Notes: a model not told the origin generated them from the letters alone. Positions 15,707 through 23,992 are shown, counted from the stretch's first letter. The stretch: DNA of 64,000 nucleotides from Asticcacaulis sp. YBE204 (GCF_000495855.1 NZ_AWGF01000011.1:124001-188000), one strand, 5' to 3'. Program-made: numbers and translations.

Positions 15707-16822
15707 ATGCCCAGCGCCGTCAAATCCGCCTATCGCCGCCTCGTCAAAATGGGAGAAATCACCGCCGACCCGGCTCAGGCCGAGGCCGTCGAGGTCCTGT
15801 GCCAGCTTGAGCGCGACCTTAAGGCGTCGGGGGGGATGCTGAACGCAGTGTTCGGCGGCGCAAAGCCGCTGGGGCTCTACCTCTGGGGACCGCCGGGGCG
15901 CGGCAAGTCGATGCTGATGGACCTGTTCTACGAGCAAGTGTCGTTCAATTCCAAGCGCCGCATCCATTTCCACGCCTTCATGGCCAAGGTCCACGAACTG
16001 GTTCAGCTCTGGCGGCAGGGCACGGCCAAGGACCGTCAGGCGCAGTTCGGCACCAACAAGGGCGACGACCCGATCGCGCCGATCGCCAAGTTGATCGCCT
16101 CGGAATCGAAGCTGCTCTGTTTCGACGAGCTTCAGGTCACCGACATCGCCGACGCCATGATCCTGGGGCGGCTGTTCGAGGCCCTGTTCGCGCACAAGGT
16201 GACCATCGTCATCACGTCGAACCGCGCGCCGGAAGAACTGTACAAAAACGGCCTCAACCGCGACCTGTTCCTGCCGTTCATCACCATGATCCGCGAACGG
16301 ATGACGGTACACCAGATCAAGGGGCCGAAGGATTTCCGCCTCGACCGTCTGCGCGGGGCTCAGGTCTATTTCTCGCCCGATAGCGACACGAAGGCTCAGG
16401 CCGGGTTCGAGGCCCTGTGGCAAGCCATGACCCATCACAGCAAGGTCGTCACCACGCAACTGAGCGTCAACGAGCGCAAGCTGGTGTTCAAAGCGACCTG
16501 CGGGCCGTTGCTGCGGACCAGTTTCGCCGAGCTTTGCGCCGCCAATAACGGGTCGGCGGACTATCTGGCCATCGCCGAGCGCTTCACGACGGTGTTTATC
16601 GAACACATCCCGGAACTGGGGCCGGAAAAACGTAACGAGGCCAAACGCTTCGTCACCCTGATCGACGCGCTGTACGAGGCCGGTGTCAAGCTGGTGGCGC
16701 TGGCGGCCGCCGAACCGGCGAAGCTCTACCCGTCGGGCGATGGCGCGTTCGAATTCGAGCGCACTGTGTCGCGGCTAGAGGAAATGCGTTCGGAGACCTA
16801 TCTGGAAAAGGTCGAAAACTAG
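15707..16822 (+). CDS. zapE: Cell division protein ZapE / AFG1-family ATPase
   Basis: The 371-residue product read from ATG 15707 begins MPSAVKSAYRRLVKMGEITADPAQ, matching the family's usual start. The frame runs back to TTG 15623 without homology. Walker A is LWGPPGRGKSMLMD, Walker B is LLCFDELQVTDIADAM, and the sensor region is ITSNRAPEELYKNGLNRDLFLPFI. The family is the AFG1-like P-loop ATPases. In E. coli ZapE acts at the Z-ring, and mitochondrial homologues handle protein turnover. No ribosome site is visible before the start. A dispersed repeat follows the gene. Confidence 0.93.
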   Translation: MPSAVKSAYRRLVKMGEITADPAQAEAVEVLCQLERDLKASGGMLNAVFGGAKPLGLYLWGPPGRGKSMLMDLFYEQVSFNSKRRIHFHAFMAKVHELVQLWRQGTAKDRQAQFGTNKGDDPIAPIAKLIASESKLLCFDELQVTDIADAMILGRLFEALFAHKVTIVITSNRAPEELYKNGLNRDLFLPFITMIRERMTVHQIKGPKDFRLDRLRGAQVYFSPDSDTKAQAGFEALWQAMTHHSKVVTTQLSVNERKLVFKATCGPLLRTSFAELCAANNGSADYLAIAERFTTVFIEHIPELGPEKRNEAKRFVTLIDALYEAGVKLVALAAAEPAKLYPSGDGAFEFERTVSRLEEMRSETYLEKVEN

Positions 16823-16835
16823 ACAGCAGTTAGAC

Positions 16836-17005
16836 GTACTCCCTCCTCCCTACGAAGTGGGGAGGTGGCAGGCTGCGAAGCAGACTGACGGAGGGGGATG
16901 ACTCCGAACATTTGCCGCAAGCTTGTCCGTTTGGCGCAATCCCCCTCCGCCTCAACGCTGCGCGTTTCGGCACCTCCCCACGGCAGAGCCGCAGGGAGGA
17001 GAGAG
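16836..17005. repeat. Dispersed intergenic inverted repeat, copy 4
   Basis: CTCCTCCCT, GTGGGGAGGTGGC, GCGAAGC and GACGGAGGGGGA are mirrored after about 55 bases by ATCCCCCTCCGCC, GGCACCTCCCC and GGGAGGAG. It lies between zapE and the Pho-box region of the alkaline phosphatase gene. Confidence 0.85.
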
Positions 17006-17019
17006 TGGCGTGCTTCGAG

Positions 17020-17059
17020 ACGTCACCTTAGCGTCATCGATGCGTCAAGGCCCTGTCAC
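17020..17059 (+). promoter_or_regulatory. Four PhoB half-sites at 11-bp spacing (tandem Pho box)
   Basis: ACGTCAC (17020), GCGTCAT (17031), GCGTCAA (17042) and CTGTCAC (17053) share the GTCA core of the PhoB half-site and repeat every 11 bp, exactly the period of a Pho box. Four units in series equal two adjoining boxes. A possible -10, TATTAT, is at 17087-17092, ahead of the alkaline phosphatase ATG at 17106. Confidence 0.75.
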
Positions 17060-17105
17060 GAGGCGGGCCTAAACCACGGACACCTCTATTATCCAATGGT
17101 GTCCC

Positions 17106-18536
17106 ATGTCCCTGCGCGCGCTTTGTCTGCTGGCCTCCTCGCTTCTCCTGCCGATGTCGGCGATAGCGCAAACGGTGCCCGACAAGACCTCGCCCTACTA
17201 CGCCGCGCAAAAAGCTGCCGTCGAGGCCGCGCTGAAGCGCGCGCCGAATACGGGCCGCGCGAAAAACGTCATCCTGTTCATCGGCGACGGCATGGGCATC
17301 AATTCGGTCACCGCCGGGCGCATCTTCGCCGGGCAAATGAAGGGCAAGGACGGCGCGTCCTACGTCCTGTCGTTCGAAGCCCTGCCCTATACGGCGTTTT
17401 CCAAGACCTATTCGAGCAACAATCTGGTCACCGACTCGGCCAACGGCATTTCGGCGATCACCACCGGCTTCAAGACGATTAACGGCGGCATCGGCGTCGA
17501 CGACACCGTCAAGGGCGGCGTCTGCGCTGACGCGGCCACGCACGTCCAGACCATCGCCGAACAGGCCAAGCTGAGCGGTCGTTCCATCGGTGCCGTGACG
17601 ACCTCAGGCATCACCGACGCGACGCCTGCGGGCACCTACGGCCACACCTCGACGCGCGGCTGGCGCGCGGACGGCGACCTGCCGGCGGAAGCGGTGGCCA
17701 AAGGTTGCGTTGATCTGGCCCGCCAACTGGTCGAAGCGCCGGAAGCCGTGCGCCTCGACGTGGCCATGGGCGGCGACCTCGAAGCCTTCCTGCCGGAAAC
17801 CAAAGGCGGCGAGCGCAAGGACGGTCGCGACCTGACCGCGCAGTGGCTGAAGCAAAAGAACGCGAAATTCCTGACCGGCAAGGCGGCGCTCGACGCGCTC
17901 GATACGCGCACAGCAGGGCCGGTGCTGGGCCTGTTCTCGAAGGGCGACCTGCCGTCGCCGGTCGATCACCCGCAGGACGTGCCGACGCTGGCGAACATGA
18001 CCGATAAAGCCATCGACCTGCTGAGCCGCGAGCCGGACGGCTTCTTCCTGCTGGTCGAATCGGCCTCGATCGACAAGTGGCACCATAAGAACAACGCCCA
18101 CCGCGCCCTGACCGATGTCGACGAACTGGCCCAGGCCGTCAGCGTGGCGATGGCGAAGACCAACCCGGAAGAGACCCTGATCATCATCACCGCCGACCAC
18201 AGCCACGGCCTTGTCCTGTCGGGCTACGCCTCGCGCGAAACCCCGGTCGACGGCGTGGCCAAGGATAAGACCGGCGGTGTCTATTCGATCCTCAGCTACG
18301 CGACCGGCCCCGGCGGTCACGACCACGAAGGCGAACTCACCGCCGCCGAGACGCAAAACCCCGACTTCACCAACCCGTCCCTGACCAAGATGCCGTCGGC
18401 GGCCCACGGCGGCGAAGACGTGCCGGTCTACGCCTCAGGGCCTCAGGCCTATCTGATCCGCTCGACGGTCGAGTCGGCCTATCTCTATCAGGTAATGAAG
18501 CGCGCCCTGTTCGACGTGGCGGCGAAGGCGAAGTAA
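17106..18536 (+). CDS. phoA: Alkaline phosphatase (PhoA family), exported
   Basis: A 476-residue periplasmic phosphomonoesterase that releases phosphate from organic esters. It has a signal peptide (residues 1-21, LCLLASSLLLPMSAIAQ). The metal and catalytic residues typical of the family are seen: Asp61 in NVILFIGDGMG, the nucleophile Ser111 in VTDSANG, ASIDKWHHKNN (metal ligands), ITADHSHGL, and the His in SAAHGGEDVPVYA. The nucleophile context DSANG differs from the commoner DSAAT. Four PhoB half-sites just upstream indicate induction by phosphate starvation. A long hairpin terminator follows and is shared with the convergent lyase gene. Confidence 0.94.
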   Translation: MSLRALCLLASSLLLPMSAIAQTVPDKTSPYYAAQKAAVEAALKRAPNTGRAKNVILFIGDGMGINSVTAGRIFAGQMKGKDGASYVLSFEALPYTAFSKTYSSNNLVTDSANGISAITTGFKTINGGIGVDDTVKGGVCADAATHVQTIAEQAKLSGRSIGAVTTSGITDATPAGTYGHTSTRGWRADGDLPAEAVAKGCVDLARQLVEAPEAVRLDVAMGGDLEAFLPETKGGERKDGRDLTAQWLKQKNAKFLTGKAALDALDTRTAGPVLGLFSKGDLPSPVDHPQDVPTLANMTDKAIDLLSREPDGFFLLVESASIDKWHHKNNAHRALTDVDELAQAVSVAMAKTNPEETLIIITADHSHGLVLSGYASRETPVDGVAKDKTGGVYSILSYATGPGGHDHEGELTAAETQNPDFTNPSLTKMPSAAHGGEDVPVYASGPQAYLIRSTVESAYLYQVMKRALFDVAAKAK

Positions 18537-18537
18537 G

Positions 18538-18596
18538 AAAGATTTGACCACGAAAAGCACGAAACTTCGTTTCGTGTTTTTCGTGGTCAAATCTTT
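18538..18596. terminator. Long bidirectional hairpin between convergent genes
   Basis: Two 28-base arms (18538-18565 and 18569-18596), beginning AAAGATTTGACCACG on the left, pair with one mismatch around a 3-base loop. The downstream arm contains T-runs in both orientations. The arm overlaps the last codons of the CitE-like gene, whose stop lies at 18587-18589. Confidence 0.85.
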
Positions 18597-19408
18597 TCTT
18601 GTATCCCCAACCACCGCCGCGCCGTGGCGAGGTGCATAAGCTCGACCATCTCACCGTCCAACGCGACTAAACTTTTGCCCGCATTTTCCGGTGCGTCGAA
18701 CACGGCCACCACGTCCCGCGCCCAGCTTAACTGCGCGTTCGACGGTGAAAAGACCGCTTCGGTAATCGCGATCTGCGCCGGATGGATCAGGGTCTTGCCG
18801 TCGAAACCCAGCGCCTTGCCGTGTGCGCATTCGGCGCGCAGGCCGTCTTCGTCGCGGAAATTATTATAAACGCCATCGATCACGTCCAGACCATAGGCCC
18901 GTGCGTACAGCACGACCTGCGACAGGGCCGTGGCGATTTCAGCGCGCCCCCCCGTCGCCGCCACGCGCAGATCCGCACGCAGGTCGTTGGGCCCGACGAT
19001 CAGACCCGCCAGACCCGGCGCTTCGCAAATCTCTTTCAGATTGACCACACCGCGCGCCGTTTCGATCATCGCCCACAGCGGCACATCGGGCAGGCCTTTG
19101 AGATCGCGGGCAGATGATACTTTCGGCACGACCAGCCCATGAACCCTGTGGCCAAGAAATGGCTTCAACACTTCTGTCACCGGCACGGCCAACGCATCTA
19201 TGCGTACCCAGATCACCGGTGCCGCAAACCCGCTCGTCTCCAGCGTCGCAACCAACCGCGCGAGGGCTGACTCTTTCTCCTCCGCTCCGGCGGAGTCCTC
19301 CAGATCGAAGATGATCGCGTCGCAAACAAGGCTTGCGGCCTTGGCCATCGCCTTTTCACTGGCGGCGGGTACGAACAAAACGGAGCGCAAAGGCGTGTGA
19401 ACGGACAT
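18587..19408 (-). CDS. HpcH/HpaI aldolase family CoA-ester lyase (CitE-like)
   Basis: A 273-residue TIM-barrel protein of the citrate lyase beta-subunit-like group. Landmarks: LRSVLFVPAASEKAMAKA near the N-terminus, AIIFDLEDSAGAEEKESAL (metal and substrate contact), VWVRIDAL, GLVVPKV, the catalytic Glu in WAMIETARGVVNL, GPNDLRADL, and GFDGKTLIHPAQ. Proteins of this type cleave acyl-CoA esters such as malyl-CoA, methylmalyl-CoA or citramalyl-CoA. No alpha or gamma citrate-lyase subunits are nearby, so it acts alone. The exact substrate cannot be read from the sequence. The 3' end lies inside the shared hairpin terminator. Confidence 0.88.
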   Translation of the reverse strand: MSVHTPLRSVLFVPAASEKAMAKAASLVCDAIIFDLEDSAGAEEKESALARLVATLETSGFAAPVIWVRIDALAVPVTEVLKPFLGHRVHGLVVPKVSSARDLKGLPDVPLWAMIETARGVVNLKEICEAPGLAGLIVGPNDLRADLRVAATGGRAEIATALSQVVLYARAYGLDVIDGVYNNFRDEDGLRAECAHGKALGFDGKTLIHPAQIAITEAVFSPSNAQLSWARDVVAVFDAPENAGKSLVALDGEMVELMHLATARRWLGIQEKI

Positions 19409-19548
19409 CGGACCCTTTCGGAACAGCGTTAACGCATCAAATGAGAGTAATCAGGGACGCGCAATCCTTTGCAGGAATTAAATGCGCTGTAACTTGACTC
19501 ACGCCGCCTTGCCAGCGGCCTCGTCATACCACATATTAGGGTCAATCT

Positions 19549-19582
19549 CGCGCCGTCAGCGCGGTTATTCCACAGGGGAATA
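19549..19582 (+). promoter_or_regulatory. Two leader hairpins, the second covering the ribosome site (candidate ybhL-type leader)
   Basis: CGCGC-CGTCA-GCGCG (19549-19563) is followed by TATTCC-ACAGG-GGAATA (19566-19582), 6 bases before ATG 19589. The second hairpin holds the AGGGG ribosome site. Alphaproteobacterial ybhL-family genes are known to have a conserved leader RNA. Whether this leader is a member was not tested. Confidence 0.45.
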
Positions 19583-19588
19583 CAGATA

Positions 19589-20332
19589 ATGAACGACTTC
19601 AGCCGCTATACGACGCCCGACGCGCCTTCGATGGACATGTCACGCGATGAGGGCCTGCGCAGCTTCATGCTTGGCGTATACAACAAGATGGGCCTTGGCC
19701 TGCTGATCACCGGTGCTCTGGCGTGGACCGTCGCCTTCTACCCACCGGTTACACAATACTTTTTCACGCACGATGCCACGGGCGCTCTGACGGGCTTTAC
19801 GCTGCTGGGCATTATAGCTAGGTTCGCGCCTCTGGCCCTGCTGCTCGGCACCATGTTTATTAAAAACATTTCTCCGGGCATGGCAGCATTCGTTTATTGG
19901 TTCATCGTCGCCGCTTTCGGTATCTCCGGTGCCGTCTGGTTCATCGTTTACGATCTCGGCTCTATAGCTCAGGTCTTCGCCGTCACGGCCATCGCCTTCG
20001 GTGGCCTGAGCCTTGTCGGTTATACCACCAAGAAAGACCTGTCGGGTATGGGTTCATTCCTGATCATGGCGCTGATTGGCTTGATCGTTGCCAGCATCGT
20101 CAACATGTTCCTGCAAAACTCGATGTTCGACTTCATCATTTCGCTGGCCGGCGTGGTGATCTTTGCGGGCCTGATTGCCTACGATACGCAGAAGCTGAAA
20201 AGCATCTATTATCAGCTGGGCGGTAGCGAAGCGAAGATGAATGTCGCCACGTCTTTCGGCGCTCTAGAGCTGTATCTGGACTTCATCAACCTGTTCACCT
20301 TCTTGTTGCGTCTGATGGGCGACCGCCGCTAA
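19589..20332 (+). CDS. Bax inhibitor-1/YccA family membrane protein (YbhL-like)
   Basis: A 247-residue inner-membrane protein with seven predicted helices from residue 30 onward. The family contains TMBIM/BI-1 proteins, which leak calcium or protons and interact with membrane proteases in bacteria. Signatures are RSFMLGVYNKMGLGLLITGALAW, the central helices with FVYWFIVAAFGISGAVWF, GLIAYDTQKLKSIYYQLGG and the conserved C-terminal ALELYLDFINLFTFLLRLMGDRR. The leader carries two small hairpins, one masking the ribosome site. A strong bidirectional terminator separates it from the DUF2794 gene on the other strand. Confidence 0.92.
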   Translation: MNDFSRYTTPDAPSMDMSRDEGLRSFMLGVYNKMGLGLLITGALAWTVAFYPPVTQYFFTHDATGALTGFTLLGIIARFAPLALLLGTMFIKNISPGMAAFVYWFIVAAFGISGAVWFIVYDLGSIAQVFAVTAIAFGGLSLVGYTTKKDLSGMGSFLIMALIGLIVASIVNMFLQNSMFDFIISLAGVVIFAGLIAYDTQKLKSIYYQLGGSEAKMNVATSFGALELYLDFINLFTFLLRLMGDRR

Positions 20333-20356
20333 CGAAGGTAACAACCAAGACGAAAA

Positions 20357-20384
20357 CCCGCCGGATCACTCCGGCGGGTTTTTT
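20357..20384. terminator. Bidirectional intrinsic terminator
   Basis: CCCGCCGGA, a 4-base loop and TCCGGCGGG are followed by TTTTTTG on the plus strand. On the minus strand the stem is followed by TTTTC. It serves the Bax-inhibitor gene and the convergent DUF2794 gene. Confidence 0.9.
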
Positions 20385-20385
20385 G

Positions 20386-20724
20386 TTAGATGACGTCGAA
20401 CTTTTTCTTGTCGAGAAAGGCCAGCACCGGGGCCAGTTCGTGGCCGCGTTTGAGGATCAGGCCGTTCTGGTTGAACAGGGCAAAGGCCCCTTGCTTGCGG
20501 CTCAGGGCCGGGCGTTTTTCGATGCGGTAGACGGGAGCTTCACCCGTGCGCCGGAAGATATTGAAAGCCACCGCGTCCGACAGGCTATCGATGCCGTAGT
20601 CGCGCCAGTCGCCCGCCGCGACCTTCTGCCCGTACAATCGAAGGATCAACTCCAGTTCGCGGCGCTCGAAGAAAACCGTCGCGCCCGACGGCTGGAAGCT
20701 TGATCCGTGGTCCTGAAAACTCAT
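20386..20724 (-). CDS. DUF2794 domain protein
   Basis: A 112-residue cytosolic protein read from ATG 20724, with GAGG 8 bases upstream. An ATG four codons earlier has no ribosome site. It matches DUF2794, a family almost limited to alphaproteobacteria. The conserved stretches are VFFERRELELILRLYGQKVAAGDWRDYGID, AVAFNIFRRTGEAPVYRIEKRPALSRKQGAFALF and LILKRGHELAPVLAFLDKKKFDVI. No function is established. It converges with the Bax-inhibitor gene and lies upstream of the candidate 6S-like RNA on the other strand. Confidence 0.9.
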   Translation of the reverse strand: MSFQDHGSSFQPSGATVFFERRELELILRLYGQKVAAGDWRDYGIDSLSDAVAFNIFRRTGEAPVYRIEKRPALSRKQGAFALFNQNGLILKRGHELAPVLAFLDKKKFDVI

Positions 20725-20912
20725 GCTGAACCTCATACATCAGACCGCGATTAAGCGCCCGCCGCGGGCTCCCGGCAAGTCAAAATCCTTATGCGACAGG
20801 CGTCAAATCCGTAAAACTATGTCCTGCGGGCCACTTATCGGAAAGAAACGATTGCACCGCAATAAGACCTTATTTCCGCCCTTTCGCCGCCGCCTTTGCT
20901 TTATAAAACGGT

Positions 20913-21058
20913 CTTGTCGGTCGGATCGGTCCGGTCAGGTTCACCCCTGAACAGCCCCCCAGCCCTCGAACCTGATCCGCCATTACTGGCAGTTCCGTTT
21001 CGGCCGACATTTCCTCCCTGAAACTTTGGACGCATCGCCTTTTGGCTGATGCGTTTTT
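20913..21058 (+). ncRNA. Candidate structured RNA, possibly 6S RNA
   Basis: A region without a credible ORF that ends in an intrinsic terminator. TCAGGTTC (20935-20942) pairs perfectly with GAACCTGA (20968-20975) as a terminal stem. GTCGGTCG (20916-20923) pairs with CGGCCGAC (21001-21008) with one G-U. Between the two stems lies an internal bubble of about 11 by 25 bases. A rod with a central bubble and a length near 145 bases is the shape of 6S RNA, which binds RNA polymerase. TTATAA at 20901 could be the -10. The GAACCTGATCC string also recalls a TPP riboswitch, but its other conserved parts and a thiamine gene are missing. Confidence 0.5.
21031..21058 (+). terminator. Intrinsic terminator of the candidate RNA
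   Basis: CGCATC-GCC, a TTTT loop, GGC-T-GATGCG and a TTTTT run. It follows no plus-strand protein gene within the preceding 600 bases, which supports a non-coding transcript. Confidence 0.8.
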
Positions 21059-21076
21059 CTTTGCGCGACAGGCAAA

Positions 21077-21109
21077 GAAAAACCCGACCGTCGCCACGGC
21101 CGGGTTTTT
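21077..21109 (-). terminator. Terminator of the PL26-type lyase gene
   Basis: AAAACCCG-A-CCG, a 6-base loop and CGG-C-CGGGTTTTT. It is symmetrical, with T-runs on both strands, and sits 23 bases past the minus-strand stop at 21133. Confidence 0.75.
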
Positions 21110-21132
21110 CTGGGCTCCTGACAACGGAAGCG

Positions 21133-23865
21133 CTATTTCACGACGCCCGCCTTGGCCGCGGCCTCTTCCAGACTATCCCCGATAAGGGCCAGGTTCTGGA
21201 TCGCCGACAGGCCCCACTGCGCCGTGCCGTTGGTCGACAGGGTCGGGTCTTCGTCCAGCGGTCGCAGGACGGCCGCACCATCGATGCGTTTGGTCTTGCG
21301 GTTGAGTCCGCCGTCGGATTCGCGACCTTCCTTGCCGAAGAACTCGCCCCACGCCCGCAACGCCAGCGCCTTGTCCTTCTCGTGGAACGCCGCAAAGGCC
21401 GTCAGACGCGAATGCGAGTCGGTCAGGGCGCGACCGCCGGGATCCTTGCCCAGCAGTGCGACGATCTCGGCCTTCGGTGCGTTGTAGAAGCGGCAATATT
21501 CCAGCCACGCCTTCTTGTAGGCCGGGATGTCGACCAGATCCCAAAGTTCAGAGGTCATTTCCACGACCCCGAAGACGGCGTTCAGGTGGGATACGGAAAT
21601 ATAGTCGCCGTCACCGAGGAACTTACCCGTCTTGAGGTCGTAAGGCGCCTCACCGGCGAACCAGCGGCGCTTCATGGCGGCGATGGTGACCATGCCGTTG
21701 ACGATGCGGTCGCGCCATTTTGTGTCCTGCGTGCGCTCCCATTCGGTCAGCCATGCCCCCAGGAACGCGCCCCACGAGGTGCCGAAGCCCGAGGCCACGA
21801 CACCCTTGGGCCGTTCACGTCCCGGCGCCGGCGGCAGCTTGCGCGAGATGTCGACATTTTCCAGCGCCATGTCGGAATCGATCAGGTCGCGCATCAGGTC
21901 GCCGACGCGCTCATCGGCGGTCAGATAATAGAAGATACGGCGATAGGCGACGTTCGACACGCGCGGTTGCTTCGATGAATCCGACCACGGCTGGACGCCG
22001 TGACGGGTACCGAAGCCCTTGAACCGCCCGAGGTGATAGACATCGACCTCGCCGGTTTGCCGCGTCATGGCCTCGGCGAATTTGAACACATCGGCGCGAC
22101 CGGTACGCAGATAGGTGTACCAGATCCACAGGTCGGTCGAGAGCTCGGAATTATCCCAGGCATAGCCGCCGATATCGTAGCGCCACATGTGGCGGTCGGC
22201 ATCGTAGGTGTGCATGACGTCGCCATAGGTCCAGAAGCCGTACCAGCGGCGCTGCTCGACCTCCTTCATATAGTAGTCGATCTGATAGGTCAGGCGGTCT
22301 TCGAGAATCTTGCGCGCCGGAGTCGAGGAATCGGGCAGCCCCCAATCGCCGAACACGCCCGCTTCCTTGATACGCGCGGGCGATACGGTCAGACGCGCCG
22401 GGTTGGCGATCTGCTCGGCCATGTCGGAAAAGGCCTGATGCGACGGCGTCGCGCCCAGCGCCCACAGCGTCAGCTCCGACGTCCGCGCCACACCATTGGC
22501 CGTGTCCCAGCCGGTTTCATAGTCCTCATAGGTGATGTTAAGGCCTTCGATTTCCTTGGGGTGGGTGTCCATGCCGTCCTGCCCGCGATAGGGGCGGACA
22601 TCCATCGCCGGCGCGTCCGGCGAATAGAGCCAGGCGGTGATTTCCGCCGTGTCGGTATGGGCGTTGCGCACATCGAGGCTGGTCGGCGCGCGCTGCCAGA
22701 AGTCCTTGAGCCCCAGCGCCACGCCGCCGCTGACCCCGCCGACATAGGCCAGCCCCTTGGTACGCGTGCCCGCATTGGAGTCGATCCAGGCATGACCGGC
22801 GCGGGTACGCTTTTTCAGCGTGTAACCGTCGGGCGTCAGTTGCGACAGGCTGAAATCGCCCCATTCCGGAATCCACTTCAAACCGTCCTGCACCGGCTTG
22901 GCCATATCGGCAACCGCCACAGCCTTGCCATCGACCTGAGCCGCGCCGAGCCCCTTGCCGACGGGACGGCGCAGGCCGGTCAGGGGCCGCACGGCCTCAC
23001 CCCACACACCGACACCGTCGCCCGACAGGCGGATATGGCGATTATGGGTTTCGTCGGTCAGCGGCGTCTTTGCCGTGACACCCAGACCGCGGATGAAGTC
23101 CTTCGCCGGGTCACCGTCATAGATGAAGGAGTGGACGATGCGGACGCTTTCGGAACCGGCGTAGAAGTACAGACGGACACTGAACGGCAGCCAGTCGCGG
23201 CCATTACCAGAGTGCGTACCTTCGACCTTGAGCAAAGCACGGACCGGACCGGTCTGCTCGACCGTGACCTTCGTCACCTTGCTGGCGAATTTCTGCTGGT
23301 TGACGCTGCCCGTGGCGTCGAGGTCCGGCTGATCCTGCCACAGGGCGACCAGCTTCATCTCCTTGAGCGTCAGACGGCCCGCGCGCGTGGCGCTGGCGAT
23401 CAGATACTCGCCCGAGGTCGGCACGACCCACACCAGATCACTGGAGGTAATGGTGACGGCATCCGCCGCCTGTTTGACACTGACGGCCTTGGCGGGCGCG
23501 CTCGGCTTACCGGCGGTGAGCGAAAGCCCTTCGCTCGGTGCCCCGCCAGCGACCGCGTGGGCGGTCCATTTCAGCGAGCCGTCCGGCCAGTAGGCGATGG
23601 GCCACGACTGCACCGGCACGTCGCCCAGCCTGAACTCCGGCGTCTTGCCCTTGGCCAGTTTCACCGTACCGCGCGGCCACGGCACACCCAAAGTCCCGCC
23701 TTCGAAGGCATTCGGCTTGCCATCCAGCCATGTGAGGTCCGTCGACGATACGGGCGTCGCCTTGACCGGCGCGGCGGCTTCGGCCACCCACGGAACGGAG
23801 GACAAGGCGCCAAAGGCGGTGGCCGCCTGAAGAAGGTGGCGGCGTGAAAATGAAGGGTTCGGCAT
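21133..23865 (-). CDS. Exo-rhamnogalacturonan lyase-like protein (PL26-type), Tat-exported
   Basis: A 910-residue protein read from ATG 23865. The twin-arginine signal is SRRHLLQAATAFGALSSVPWVAEA, so it is exported to the periplasm. The rest resembles the PcRGLX-type exo-rhamnogalacturonan lyases of family PL26: an N-terminal beta domain (LTWLDGKPNAFEGGTLGVPWPRGTV, WPIAYWPDGSLKWTAHAV), a middle beta-sandwich (VRLYFYAGSESVRIVHSFIYDGDP), and a C-terminal alpha-helical catalytic barrel (WYGFWTYGDVMHTYD, WRYDIGGYAWDNSEL, GFGTRHGVQPWSD). Such enzymes release unsaturated disaccharides from rhamnogalacturonan I. The TonB receptor lies directly upstream with its own terminator. A TAGCGCTA palindrome overlaps the likely transcription start. 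Confidence 0.82.
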   Translation of the reverse strand: MPNPSFSRRHLLQAATAFGALSSVPWVAEAAAPVKATPVSSTDLTWLDGKPNAFEGGTLGVPWPRGTVKLAKGKTPEFRLGDVPVQSWPIAYWPDGSLKWTAHAVAGGAPSEGLSLTAGKPSAPAKAVSVKQAADAVTITSSDLVWVVPTSGEYLIASATRAGRLTLKEMKLVALWQDQPDLDATGSVNQQKFASKVTKVTVEQTGPVRALLKVEGTHSGNGRDWLPFSVRLYFYAGSESVRIVHSFIYDGDPAKDFIRGLGVTAKTPLTDETHNRHIRLSGDGVGVWGEAVRPLTGLRRPVGKGLGAAQVDGKAVAVADMAKPVQDGLKWIPEWGDFSLSQLTPDGYTLKKRTRAGHAWIDSNAGTRTKGLAYVGGVSGGVALGLKDFWQRAPTSLDVRNAHTDTAEITAWLYSPDAPAMDVRPYRGQDGMDTHPKEIEGLNITYEDYETGWDTANGVARTSELTLWALGATPSHQAFSDMAEQIANPARLTVSPARIKEAGVFGDWGLPDSSTPARKILEDRLTYQIDYYMKEVEQRRWYGFWTYGDVMHTYDADRHMWRYDIGGYAWDNSELSTDLWIWYTYLRTGRADVFKFAEAMTRQTGEVDVYHLGRFKGFGTRHGVQPWSDSSKQPRVSNVAYRRIFYYLTADERVGDLMRDLIDSDMALENVDISRKLPPAPGRERPKGVVASGFGTSWGAFLGAWLTEWERTQDTKWRDRIVNGMVTIAAMKRRWFAGEAPYDLKTGKFLGDGDYISVSHLNAVFGVVEMTSELWDLVDIPAYKKAWLEYCRFYNAPKAEIVALLGKDPGGRALTDSHSRLTAFAAFHEKDKALALRAWGEFFGKEGRESDGGLNRKTKRIDGAAVLRPLDEDPTLSTNGTAQWGLSAIQNLALIGDSLEEAAAKAGVVK

Positions 23866-23943
23866 ATTTAGGGTTCCCAGCCTGTGCAATTGGTCTGCCG
23901 GTTAAACGGCAGAGAGGGGATAGTCCGGCGCTTGGTTGACCAT

Positions 23944-23992
23944 TTTAGCGCTATTTTGATCGCAGATGACGCCAATGCTCACATCCTGTCAA
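23944..23992 (-). promoter_or_regulatory. Promoter and candidate LacI-type operator of the PL26 gene
   Basis: On the minus strand TTGACA (23987-23992), a 17-bp spacer and TCATCT (23964-23969) form a promoter. TTTAGCGCTATT (23944-23955) sits at the expected start site. Its TAGCGCTA core equals the centre of the palindrome before the PL11 gene at 28565. LacI-family repressors use such palindromes. Confidence 0.5.

Noticed and set aside
17087-17092. Canonical PhoB promoter spacing to TATTAT
   Set aside because: The gap from the last half-site (about 27 bases) is longer than usual, so the -10 is only a candidate and was not listed on its own.
20935-20995. TPP riboswitch
   Set aside because: Only the GAACCTGATCC string fits. 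The CTGAGA element and other conserved parts are missing, the transcript ends at once in a terminator, and no thiamine gene follows.
22000-23847. Open frame of about 615 codons antisense to the PL26-type lyase
   Set aside because: The composition is Arg/Gly/His-rich, typical of an antisense shadow in GC-rich DNA, and the sense frame has clear homology.
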